A DNA stretch of 64,000 nucleotides from Abditibacterium sp. Lineage in GTDB: Bacteria; Armatimonadota; Abditibacteriia; Abditibacteriales; Abditibacteriaceae. The stretch lies in the NCBI GenBank assembly GCA_030448265.1, contig JAUJNG010000019.1, forward strand, positions 39,225-103,224, given 5' to 3'. This document shows, piece after piece, positions 36,262 through 43,233 of this stretch; position 1 is the first letter of the stretch; each line of letters opens with the position of its first letter. Both the position numbers and the translations under genes were made by a program. The notes below the pieces were generated by a model. The model was not told the DNA's origin. It searched no databases and worked only from the letters and a program-made list of their open reading frames with translations.

Positions 36262-37806
36262 TTAAAACAGGTGGGGGGGGGGAAGACTAAGTGCCCAAAT
36301 AGTGTGCCCGGGGTTGGCGCTCAGGGCCGAGGGAAACCTGGAGGTGTCGGGTAAGTTAAGATTGGGAATCTCGAAACTTTTGCCATCGGCATCCACAACC
36401 GCATCGTCGCCCGAATTTCCCATGCGCGCGGTGCCGATGATGTGGGCGTTGCGATCAAACTTCCAGATGTCGCGCGCTCCAGCGGCTTCCCAGACCTGGC
36501 GCATGATGGTTTCGGCGTGCGCGTTCATCTTCTTTTCGTTTTCGCCGTTGGAAAAGTGGATGCGCGGTTTGGGCAGGCCGCGCGCGTCTTTTTCGTCGGA
36601 CAATTCCAGGAAATTGCCCTCGTAGGGCAGACAGTCGCCCAGAATGTTGATGCCCGCCGTGTGGTTGTAGCCGCGCAAATGTTCGCGCAGTTCGGCGCCC
36701 CACAAACCGCGCCCGCGCGCCACCTGAGAAGCGTAAGTGACGGGCATCACGCCGATGGATTGCAGCAGGTAGCCGCCTGCGAAATCGGCGTCTTTGGGCC
36801 GGTGGGTGTCCTCGGAAATGAGCGAGCCAGGAATGCCCTTGTAGGGCCGAATTTCTTCATCAAAACGCCCCCAGACCTGCATTCCGGTGTGCGCCATGAA
36901 GTTTTTGCCCACCTGCCCCGAACCGTTCGCCAGACCGCTCATCATCAACATTCGCGGCGTTTCGATGGCGCCGCCGCACAGAAAGAGATTGCGGCATTTC
37001 TGGCGCTTCTCGATGCCATCCTCAACGTAAACCACGCCCGAAATCTGGCCCGCTGCGTCGGTTTCGAGGTTTATCACGAAGCATTCGGGGCGAATTTCGG
37101 CGCCCAACTGCACCGCGAGGGGCAGATAAGTCACGTCCATCGAAGCCTTGGCGCCCGTCGAGCAGCCCGCCTGACAAAAGCCGCGATTGGTGCAGGCCGC
37201 TCTCCAGCCGATGCCTTTGCGAAAATAGGGCGCCGACAGCGCGGCATTGGCGGCGGGCGAGGTGCGAATACCCAGGGTCTGGCAGGCGCGCTCCATGAGC
37301 TGCGCGGCGCCGTTGAGCGGAAGCGGCGCGAGCGGATAAGGACAAGCGCGCGGCGGCCCCCAGGGATAGGGATTCGGCCCGCTCACGCCCAGAAAGGTTT
37401 CCAGTTCGTCGTAATACGGCTCCAAATCGGCGTAGGAAAGCGGCCAGTCGCGGGCGACGCCGAAATCGGAAAAGAGGCGCAGATCATCGGGCTGGACGCG
37501 CGGGGTGTAGGCGGTGTAATGCAGCGTCGAGCCGCCCACGCCGATGCCGGAGTTGTTGTTGCCGAAATGAAGCGGGTCATTTCCGGCGCTGAGGCGTTCG
37601 TCCGTCCAGAAAAGTTTGTCCTGCGCCTTTTCATCGGTGGCGAAATCGCGCGCCGGATTCCACTTCTGTCCGGCTTCGAGCGCCACGACGCTCAGTCCCG
37701 CGCCTGCCAGACGCGCCAGAAGCGGTGCGCCGCCCGATCCCGTGCCGATGACGAGCGCATCAACGCTTTCATCGCGCGAATATTCGCGCATTTCGGTGTC
37801 AAACAT
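36262..37806 (-). CDS. GMC-family oxidoreductase (membrane dehydrogenase large subunit type)
   Basis: A 514-residue flavoprotein from the ATG at 37806. The FAD motif is 'DALVIGTGSGGAPLLARLAG', and 'GIGVGGSTLHYTAYTPR' and 'CTNRGFCQAGCSTGAKAS' fit the gluconate/sorbitol dehydrogenase branch of GMC enzymes. Late blocks 'IIGTARMGNSGDDAVV' and 'FPSALSANPG' hold the active-site region. The last ~35 codons depart from the family at several normally conserved positions, all towards G/C, and end in a 10-G run on the plus strand (36273-36282). This may be low-quality sequence. It overlaps the small-subunit gene by 8 bp. Confidence 0.87.
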   Translation of the reverse strand: MFDTEMREYSRDESVDALVIGTGSGGAPLLARLAGAGLSVVALEAGQKWNPARDFATDEKAQDKLFWTDERLSAGNDPLHFGNNNSGIGVGGSTLHYTAYTPRVQPDDLRLFSDFGVARDWPLSYADLEPYYDELETFLGVSGPNPYPWGPPRACPYPLAPLPLNGAAQLMERACQTLGIRTSPAANAALSAPYFRKGIGWRAACTNRGFCQAGCSTGAKASMDVTYLPLAVQLGAEIRPECFVINLETDAAGQISGVVYVEDGIEKRQKCRNLFLCGGAIETPRMLMMSGLANGSGQVGKNFMAHTGMQVWGRFDEEIRPYKGIPGSLISEDTHRPKDADFAGGYLLQSIGVMPVTYASQVARGRGLWGAELREHLRGYNHTAGINILGDCLPYEGNFLELSDEKDARGLPKPRIHFSNGENEKKMNAHAETIMRQVWEAAGARDIWKFDRNAHIIGTARMGNSGDDAVVDADGKSFEIPNLNLPDTSRFPSALSANPGHTIWALSLPPPHLF

Positions 37807-38401
37807 GGTTGGCCTCCGGTTCGCGCGCTTCGCGCTGGTTGAGTTCGATTTCAACCCATCCAGGCGCGTCGGCGAAACCGGCATAGCCGATTTCCTCCTG
37901 CGCGAGGGGATGGGCGTAATAGTTTTCGGTCGCGTCGGCGAGCAGTTCCTCGAAAAAGCGGGCGCCGGACAGCGTTTGCCAGACTTCCCCGCGCGCCGCG
38001 CCGTTTTGCACGCTTCCTAAAATCGCGTCCTGCTGCGTCTCATTGAGGGCCGCGAAAGGCGCATTGTGTTCCCCATCAGCGCTTTGGTCGAGGCCGCGCA
38101 GACCGCGCCGGAAAGCCTCGCCGTCGGGCGGAAGGGCATCGTAGCGCCAGCCGTCGCCTTTGCCCGCCGCCAACCGCTCGTCAATCGAGGAGGCGATTTC
38201 GATGGGATTTTCGCGCTCGCATTGCGGGATGAGGCGGGCGCAGGCGGCGCGCAGCGTCGCCATTTCAGCCGCATCGAAGAACTGCGGCGCCTGCGGCTGG
38301 GCGTCGAGGCGTTCGAGCAGGGCGGCGCGGGTTGGGGGCGTCACGGCGTCGCTGTGGAGCAGGGCGCGGACGGTGTTGGGGGGATAAGTGGGGTTTGGCA
38401 T
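37799..38401 (-). CDS. Gluconate 2-dehydrogenase subunit 3-family protein
   Basis: A 200-residue protein from the ATG at 38401 ('MPNPTYPPNTVRALL'). The blocks 'FDAAEMATLRAACARLIPQ', 'DQSADGEHNAPFAALNETQQ' and 'WQTLSGARFFEELLADATEN' match the small subunit of membrane GMC dehydrogenases. In known systems this subunit stabilises the flavoprotein and carries a Tat signal; here no clear Tat motif is visible, which is unusual. Coupled with the GMC gene by overlapping ends. A cytochrome subunit, normally the third component, is not adjacent. Confidence 0.8.
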   Translation of the reverse strand: MPNPTYPPNTVRALLHSDAVTPPTRAALLERLDAQPQAPQFFDAAEMATLRAACARLIPQCERENPIEIASSIDERLAAGKGDGWRYDALPPDGEAFRRGLRGLDQSADGEHNAPFAALNETQQDAILGSVQNGAARGEVWQTLSGARFFEELLADATENYYAHPLAQEEIGYAGFADAPGWVEIELNQREAREPEANHV

Positions 38402-38418
38402 GATGGATTCTTTAAATA

Positions 38419-38528
38419 GCGGCGAATGAATTCGCAGCCAGAAAAAGGTGTCAACCTTCGTTGACACAACACCTGCAACGTGTCGGCGCAGGCCGACACC
38501 TTTTTCTGGCTGCGAATTCATTCGCCGC
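38419..38528. repeat. Perfect 34-bp inverted repeat with two inner hairpins (cloverleaf-like)
   Basis: Outer arms 38419-38452 and 38495-38528 are perfect over 34 bp. Inside sit two further palindromes, GTCAACCTTCGTTGAC and TGTCGGCGCAGGCCGACA, so the element can fold into a three-armed structure. It is placed right after the SDR stop and before the dehydrogenase small-subunit gene. Confidence 0.92.
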
Positions 38529-38530
38529 AT

Positions 38531-39400
38531 TCAACCCGCCGACAGCCGTCCGCCCGTCACTTCGACGAGCGCGCCGGTCATAAATGAGCCGTCCTGACTC
38601 GCCAGCAAAACGTAAGCGGGCGCGAGTTCTTCAGGCTGTCCAGGCCGTTTGAGCGCGACTTCGTGCCCGAAATTCTCGACTTCTTCGATGGGCATGGTCG
38701 CGGGAATGTTGGGCGTCCACACCGGCCCTGGCACCACGCAGTTGACGCGAATGCCCCGCTCGCCGAAGTTGAGCGCCAGACTTTTGGTGAAAGCGTGAAC
38801 CGCGCCTTTGCTCGCGGTGTAATCCACCAGCATTTCGTGCCCGCTCAGGCCCACAATCGAGCCGGTGTTGATAATGGCGTCGCCGTCTTTGAGGTGCGGC
38901 AGAGCGGCTTTGACCATCAGGAAATAGCCCAGAACGTTGGTTTCGAGCGTGCGGCGGAACTGTTCCTCAGTCAAATCCTCGAATATGGGCTGCGCCATTT
39001 GATAGTGGGCGTTGTTGACCAGAATGTGGAGACCGCCGAGTTCCTGGACGGTCTGCGCGACGGCGCTGCAACACGAATTGGCGTCGCACACATCGCCTTT
39101 GATGGCCAGACAGCGACGGCCTTTGCTTTCGACCGTTGTTTTGGTGAGTTGAGCATCGGCGTCGTTGACGTTGTAGAGGATGGCGACATCGGCGCCTTCG
39201 AGCGCGAAAGCGATGGCGACGGCGCGTCCGATGCCGCTATCGCCGCCGGTGATGAGCGCGACTTTGCCTTTCAGCTTGCCCGCCGCGAGGTAGCTCGATA
39301 AGTCGCTTTGCGGGGCCTGGTTCATGTCTTCCTGACTCGCCGGATAAGGCAATTTCTGGCCTTTGATCTCCTCGGCGGTGGGGCGTGTGGGTGGGTTCAT
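38531..39400 (-). CDS. SDR-family oxidoreductase
   Basis: A 289-residue short-chain dehydrogenase. The cofactor motif is 'ALITGGDSGIGRAVAIAFAL', followed by 'HILVNNAHYQ', catalytic Ser in 'IINTGSIVGLSGHE', and Tyr/Lys in 'VDYTASKGAVHAFTKSL'. The extended N-terminal arm (about 45 residues with 'GQKLPYPASQEDMNQ') is typical of the general-stress YhdG/YdaD-like group of SDRs. It starts at 39400 with an AGGA site. It lies 17 bp downstream of the aquaporin gene, so the two are probably co-transcribed, perhaps a stress or osmotic unit. Confidence 0.9.
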   Translation of the reverse strand: MNPPTRPTAEEIKGQKLPYPASQEDMNQAPQSDLSSYLAAGKLKGKVALITGGDSGIGRAVAIAFALEGADVAILYNVNDADAQLTKTTVESKGRRCLAIKGDVCDANSCCSAVAQTVQELGGLHILVNNAHYQMAQPIFEDLTEEQFRRTLETNVLGYFLMVKAALPHLKDGDAIINTGSIVGLSGHEMLVDYTASKGAVHAFTKSLALNFGERGIRVNCVVPGPVWTPNIPATMPIEEVENFGHEVALKRPGQPEELAPAYVLLASQDGSFMTGALVEVTGGRLSAG

Positions 39401-39417
39401 GGGTTTTCCTGTAAGGT

Positions 39418-40227
39418 TCAGGCGGCGCTGGGCGCCGCGACGGGTTGGGGTTCGGCTTCCTCTTTTTCCTCTTCCTCTTTGGGCACCTTGGCCACTTCGA
39501 CGCGGCCTTTGACGATGGCCCTGAAGACTTCGCAGGCCAAAAGCATGGCGAGGCACGGCGCGGCGAAATAAACCCACAATCCCGTCCACTCGCGCGCGGC
39601 GAAGGCAGAGGCGGAAGAGCGCGCGGGGTTGAGGCTCATGCCGGAGTAGGGCGATTCGAAAATCAGATAGAGCGTGATGAGAAAACCGGCGAAGAGTCCG
39701 GCGAGTTTTTCGGTCTTTTTGGAGTTGATGGTGAGCAGCAAAACCAGCATCAAAATGAACGAAATCACGAATTCGGCGATGAAAGCCTTCCCCGCCCCGC
39801 CTGGGCCTGGGACGGTGACGACGTGCTTGATGGAGGGAAGTCGATAGGCCGCGCCCAGGATCAGTCCCATGATCTGCACCGCGATTGCGCCGCCCAGAAA
39901 CTGAAAAATGGTGTAGAAAACGGCGTCGGCTGTGGTGATTTTTCCCAATCGCCAGAACGCGAGCGTGACGGCGGGATTGATATGAGCGCCCGATTTTTTG
40001 CCCCAAGGCGAATAAACGATGGCGGCGATGACGAATCCCATCAAAATTCCCAGCACAATCAGGCGTGCGAAGGGGTCTTTGATGGCCAGGTGAATGGGCG
40101 AATAGCGATATTCGAGCAGCGTGGTGAACAGACTGGCGCACGTCATGAAAAAGCCCAGTCCGGCGGCTTCGGCGAGATAATGGGGCCAGTGGTTTTTAAA
40201 AGTTTGCAGCATCGTTTTTTCCGCCAT
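39418..40227 (-). CDS. Aquaporin/MIP-family channel
   Basis: A 269-residue channel with six helices and both signature motifs: 'SGAHINPAVTLAFW' (first NPA) and 'YSGMSLNPARSSASAF' (second NPA). An Arg directly follows the second NPA, a feature of the selectivity filter. Water or small neutral solutes are the expected substrates. The C-terminal tail is unusual, with a run of acidic residues ('EEEEKEEAE') followed by Pro/Ala. Organised with an SDR gene. Confidence 0.9.
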   Translation of the reverse strand: MAEKTMLQTFKNHWPHYLAEAAGLGFFMTCASLFTTLLEYRYSPIHLAIKDPFARLIVLGILMGFVIAAIVYSPWGKKSGAHINPAVTLAFWRLGKITTADAVFYTIFQFLGGAIAVQIMGLILGAAYRLPSIKHVVTVPGPGGAGKAFIAEFVISFILMLVLLLTINSKKTEKLAGLFAGFLITLYLIFESPYSGMSLNPARSSASAFAAREWTGLWVYFAAPCLAMLLACEVFRAIVKGRVEVAKVPKEEEEKEEAEPQPVAAPSAA

Positions 40228-40296
40228 CCCGGCCCGGCGGTTGGGGCGCTTTGAGGGGGCCTTGGGTTTATAAATGTTCCACGCACGGTTGATTCG

Positions 40297-40369
40297 GCAA
40301 CCTCTGCGAGGTTGCGGGTTGGAACCACTCCCCGGCCGCCACCTTACGAAGGAGGCGGCGGGGGAGTTT
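40297..40369. repeat. Two small hairpins after the secreted-protein gene
   Basis: A tight 8-bp hairpin GCAACCTC/GAGGTTGC (40297-40315), then an imperfect GC-rich stem around 40324-40369. They lie between the 3' end of the 414-residue protein gene and the aquaporin start, and no clear T-run follows. Plausible transcript end for the minus-strand gene. Confidence 0.4.
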
Positions 40370-40393
40370 TACAAAGCCGCAACATCAAGTTCG

Positions 40394-41638
40394 TCAGTTA
40401 TTCTTTACGTCCGGCCCAGTTGGATGGGCGATGACGGGGCAGTTGATGATGGCCCTGGTGGGTCGAAGGCCCGCAACAAAGGCATTGCCCGCGCCAGGAG
40501 GATTGATCATCGCGCTGGTGACGTGGCCGTCTTTGACCAGGCTTTGCAAGTCCTCGAACGAGGTGATGCGCCGCACTTTGCCGGTGCGAACCGCGTCGGC
40601 AGTCCACATATTGACGTGGGCGTCCCACAACGGGCTGTAGTTGTTACCCGCCGAGCGGTCGTCGTTGGAAGGGCCAAGCGGAAAGACGTTGATGGGATCG
40701 ATGCCGCCGTTGGCAATCGAGGCCGCGAAGCCTTGATCTTCATTGGTTTTGGTGTCGATGATGCCGTTCAACACCGGAGAGAAACCCAGCAGCGCCGAGG
40801 GCTGCGAGGGCAGCGACTGGCCAATCGCGGGCACTTTGGCGAGGCGCGGGGTGTGGACGCCGTTCTCCAGAGCCGCCGGAAGCGCCTCGGACACGTCGGT
40901 GACGAGATGGTAGAACAGCTGTTTGCCGCCCTGAAAGCCGTCGAGGAGTGAAATCGACACGGTGCGCTTTTCGAGGTCGATGGATTTCACGCGGTCATGG
41001 GTGCCGGTCGCGTTGTGCATCATTTGCACGTTGAGAACCACGCCGCTGGGCAAAACCACCATCGAAGACCATTCGGCGTCGCCAATCGCGCCTGGTCGGG
41101 CGATGCGCGGCGGAAAGGGCGCGGTGGGTGAGCCAGGCACGACCAGATGTTCAGGCGTGAAGTTGACGTTGCCCCTGAATCTCATGGCGCCGCCGTTGAG
41201 GGTCACCTGCTGCGCGCCGGCGCCGACGGCGAAGCGCATTTTGGGCGAGTAGTTCAGCCCCATTTTCTGGGCGACATCGAAGTCGGACGCCTCGGTGATG
41301 ATGTAAAACACCGGCTGGCCCTGGGGCGAGAGTCCGCGAAAGAGCGGGAGAGTCACGAAAGCGGCGCGGTAGGTGAGGTTGATATCGAGCGCGCTTTTGA
41401 GAAACACGTTGTCGCTGGGCTTGAACTTGACGCCGGTGAGCGGCGAATAGGCGGGACGGCGCGACTCGGTGGCGGCCAGAGTTTGAAGCGCGCCAGCTTC
41501 GTTCATGGCGGCCATCATTTTGGGATTGGTCATGGCGCCATTGTTCATCGTCTGGGCTGAAGCGGGCGCGGCGACGAGAACGGGAAGCGTGAGGCCGCAC
41601 AGAAGCGCGGCGAGCGGACGGGAGGAGGTGCGAATCAT
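40394..41638 (-). CDS. Secreted protein of unknown function (Met-rich cluster, gene 3)
   Basis: A 414-residue protein with a signal peptide ('LAALLCGLTLPVLVAAPASA') and AAGGAAAT before the ATG at 41638. The start of the mature protein is Met-rich ('QTMNNGAMTNPKMMAAMNEA'). The rest has beta-rich segments such as 'GQPVFYIITEASDFDVAQKM' and 'NGIIDTKTNEDQGFAASIAN', and no recognised catalytic motif. A late Cys in 'INCPVIAHP' is the only prominent one. I do not recognise the family. It is the last of three co-oriented secreted genes and lies 50 bp after the second, probably in the same transcript. Confidence 0.8.
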   Translation of the reverse strand: MIRTSSRPLAALLCGLTLPVLVAAPASAQTMNNGAMTNPKMMAAMNEAGALQTLAATESRRPAYSPLTGVKFKPSDNVFLKSALDINLTYRAAFVTLPLFRGLSPQGQPVFYIITEASDFDVAQKMGLNYSPKMRFAVGAGAQQVTLNGGAMRFRGNVNFTPEHLVVPGSPTAPFPPRIARPGAIGDAEWSSMVVLPSGVVLNVQMMHNATGTHDRVKSIDLEKRTVSISLLDGFQGGKQLFYHLVTDVSEALPAALENGVHTPRLAKVPAIGQSLPSQPSALLGFSPVLNGIIDTKTNEDQGFAASIANGGIDPINVFPLGPSNDDRSAGNNYSPLWDAHVNMWTADAVRTGKVRRITSFEDLQSLVKDGHVTSAMINPPGAGNAFVAGLRPTRAIINCPVIAHPTGPDVKNN

Positions 41639-41688
41639 GGGATTTCCTTGGGCGGGGTTGGCTTCGCTCCGGCGCGAAGCGGGGGACA

Positions 41689-42279
41689 TTAGCGATTCAT
41701 CATCGCGGTTTTCATCATCGGGGCCTTGATGGGGCCGGCGAGAAGCGGCGTGCCAGGACGCGGATCGTAGTTGCCGGCGTTGCCGTCGGATTCGAGGGTG
41801 ATGGCGACCGCGCCATACGGCGCGAGGTTGTTGGCGATTTTGAAGGTGCCGCTGTAAACGCCCTTTCCCCTCGAACGCAAAACGCCGGTCGAGAGCGCGT
41901 AGGGAATGGCGCGCGATTTCATGGCGAGGTCTTTTTTGCCGAAGGCGGGGCCGAATTTCTGGTCGGCGGTCGAAGCGGTGCTTTTGCCCGCCGTCGAAAG
42001 CCAGCCTTCGAGAACGGTGCCTTTGGGCAGGCTGGTGCCTGGCGCCAGGGTCATCGAAAAGCGCACGGTGCCTTTTTTGACATCGACATCGGCGAAGCCG
42101 GTGGCTTTGTCCAGACCGGCGCCCTGGGCGGGCGGGAGCGGCATCAGGGTGACGCGCTGCGAGGACATCATCATTTTGCCGGCGGCGAAAACCGAGGGCG
42201 CGACTGCAACGGCGGTGAGGGTGAGGGCGCCAACAGAGAGGTTGGCGGCGAAACGGCGGAAAATGAGACGGGTTAACAT
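41689..42279 (-). CDS. Secreted protein of unknown function (Met-rich cluster, gene 2)
   Basis: A 196-residue protein with a signal peptide ('LSVGALTLTAVAVAPSVFA'). The mature protein starts with 'AGKMMMSSQRV' and ends 'MMKTAMMNR', so both ends are Met-rich. The core ('GFADVDVKKGTVRFSMTLAP', 'GTVLEGWLST', 'YSGTFKIANNLAPYGAVAIT') looks like an all-beta domain. Family unknown to me. Its upstream region carries one copy of the 49-bp element also found in front of gene 1, at almost the same distance (73 versus 76 bp). Confidence 0.82.
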   Translation of the reverse strand: MLTRLIFRRFAANLSVGALTLTAVAVAPSVFAAGKMMMSSQRVTLMPLPPAQGAGLDKATGFADVDVKKGTVRFSMTLAPGTSLPKGTVLEGWLSTAGKSTASTADQKFGPAFGKKDLAMKSRAIPYALSTGVLRSRGKGVYSGTFKIANNLAPYGAVAITLESDGNAGNYDPRPGTPLLAGPIKAPMMKTAMMNR

Positions 42280-42351
42280 AGTGTTTTCCTTTGTGGGCCA
42301 TACCGCGCTGGGTTTCGCCCAGACAAAGATTAAGCCCCCCGCTTCACGCCC

Positions 42352-42400
42352 TTTTCACACAAAGATGTTTTTTTTGTCACAAAGCGATGGAGAATTAAAA
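42352..42400 (-). promoter_or_regulatory. 49-bp conserved upstream element, copy A
   Basis: 49 bp identical to 42855-42903 except one base. Contains TTTTCACACAAAGATG, eight T and GTCACAAAG on the plus strand. It ends 73 bp before the ATG of gene 2. Equal spacing in front of two co-oriented genes suggests a shared promoter/operator. On the minus strand the pair TTTGTGAC / TTTGTGTGAA could be a direct-repeat operator. Confidence 0.7.
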
Positions 42401-42434
42401 AACCGCCGCCACAGAATCGCGGCGACGGTTTTTT
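42397..42434 (-). terminator. Intrinsic terminator of the Met-rich gene
   Basis: Stem 42397-42410 with 42421-42434 (one G-T pair), loop 10 nt, T-run TTTTTT on the minus strand. The T-run runs into conserved element copy A, so gene 1's terminator and gene 2's promoter are fused. Confidence 0.8.
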
Positions 42435-42461
42435 AGGTCTCGGATGGAGTTCTCGACTCTC

Positions 42462-42779
42462 TTACATCTTCATCTTGCCGTGCATTTTCATCGAGTTCAT
42501 CATCGCGCGCTTCTCGCTCATCGACATTCCCATCATGGCGCGCTTGTCGCGGGACGACATGCCCATCATCATCTTGCTCATCATGCGGCTTTGCGCCATC
42601 GTCATGCCTTTCATGCGCATCATCTTGCCTTTCATCATCTTGCCCTTCATCGAGCTTTTGCCCTTCATCATGGTCTGGGCCGAGGCGGGCGTTGAGGTCA
42701 GCGCGGGCATCAGAACGGCGCCAGCCAGCAGCAGACCGCTTGCGATTGTGCGCCCAAGGCGCGAAGTGTGACGTATCAT
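42462..42779 (-). CDS. Small secreted methionine-rich protein (Met-rich cluster, gene 1)
   Basis: 105 residues from the ATG at 42779, with a strong AAGGAGACAACC site. The signal peptide ends 'LTSTPASA', leaving a mature chain of 71 residues of which 26 are Met and many others Lys/Arg/Gly/Ser. There is no Cys or aromatic residue and one His. Repeats of the type 'MKGKMMKGKMM' and 'RAMMGMSMSEKRAMM' are visible. Met-rich periplasmic segments bind Cu(I) in known copper-handling proteins, but the basic, repeat-like make-up here matches none that I recognise. It could also be a methionine-based oxidant scavenger. The gene has its own terminator. Confidence 0.8.
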   Translation of the reverse strand: MIRHTSRLGRTIASGLLLAGAVLMPALTSTPASAQTMMKGKSSMKGKMMKGKMMRMKGMTMAQSRMMSKMMMGMSSRDKRAMMGMSMSEKRAMMNSMKMHGKMKM

Positions 42780-42854
42780 GGTTGTCTCCTTGTGCCGGCG
42801 AAGCGTAGGCGTTTCGACCGGTTGTTCAAAATGTAGCCCACCCAAATCACGGCA

Positions 42855-42903
42855 TTTTCACACAAAGATGTTTTTTTTGTCACAAAGCAATGGAGAATTA
42901 AAA
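42855..42903 (-). promoter_or_regulatory. 49-bp conserved upstream element, copy B
   Basis: Same element as 42352-42400 (48 of 49 identical), 76 bp before the ATG of the Met-rich gene. A recent duplication of regulatory DNA is the simplest explanation. Confidence 0.7.
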
Positions 42904-42908
42904 CTTTT

Positions 42909-43020
42909 CAATCAACCACAGAGACACAGAGACACGGAGAAGAAAATGAGATAAAAAATCAGCATCGAGCGTTTGTTTGCCTCCTTTTCCTCTGTGTCTC
43001 CGTGTCTCTGTGGTTGATTG
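42909..43020. repeat. 30-bp inverted repeat with AGAGACAC repeats
   Basis: Arms 42909-42938 and 42991-43020, two mismatches, 52-nt loop. Each arm is built of GAGACACA-type repeats ending in CAATCAACCAC. It lies in the 454-bp gap between the Met-rich gene and nusA, just upstream of the nusA promoter. No gene is seen in that gap. Confidence 0.9.
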
Positions 43021-43055
43021 GAAAGGGAGTAACCGTGTTGAAGCTGCGGCTCCGA

Positions 43056-43084
43056 TTGTCTCAACGCGCCGATTTCGTTATAAT
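43056..43084 (+). promoter_or_regulatory. Sigma-70-type promoter of the nusA-infB operon
   Basis: TTGTCT (43056-43061), 17-bp spacer, TATAAT (43079-43084). The predicted start point near 43091 leaves a leader of about 140 nt before nusA. Confidence 0.8.
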
Positions 43085-43131
43085 TTCGGTGTTGCGGAAG
43101 AATTTTTTGCACAATCCGGCGAGTGGCAAGC

Positions 43132-43159
43132 AAGTGGGCGCGATGCGACCCACTTTTTG
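43132..43159 (+). terminator. Terminator-like hairpin in the nusA leader (possible attenuator)
   Basis: Stem AAGTGGG/CCCACTT (43132-43138 and 43149-43155) followed by TTTG, about 40-65 nt into the predicted leader. NusA modulates pausing and termination, so feedback on its own leader would be sensible, but a 7-bp stem is modest. Confidence 0.35.
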
Positions 43160-43233
43160 TTTCGCTTCTGGAGACGGCCCAAACTCAATTCACGCCGTTT
43201 TTTGGACGGTTTCAGGGGGAAAAAGAGAAGATT

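Noticed and set aside
38531..40141. Very long N-terminal extension of the SDR gene through the aquaporin gene
   Set aside because: The extension is an out-of-frame reading of the aquaporin gene; the SDR start at 39400 has its own ribosome site.
40394..42301. 635-residue frame covering the last two secreted-protein genes
   Set aside because: Its first part is an out-of-frame reading of the 196-residue gene; the signal peptide and ribosome site place the start at 41638.
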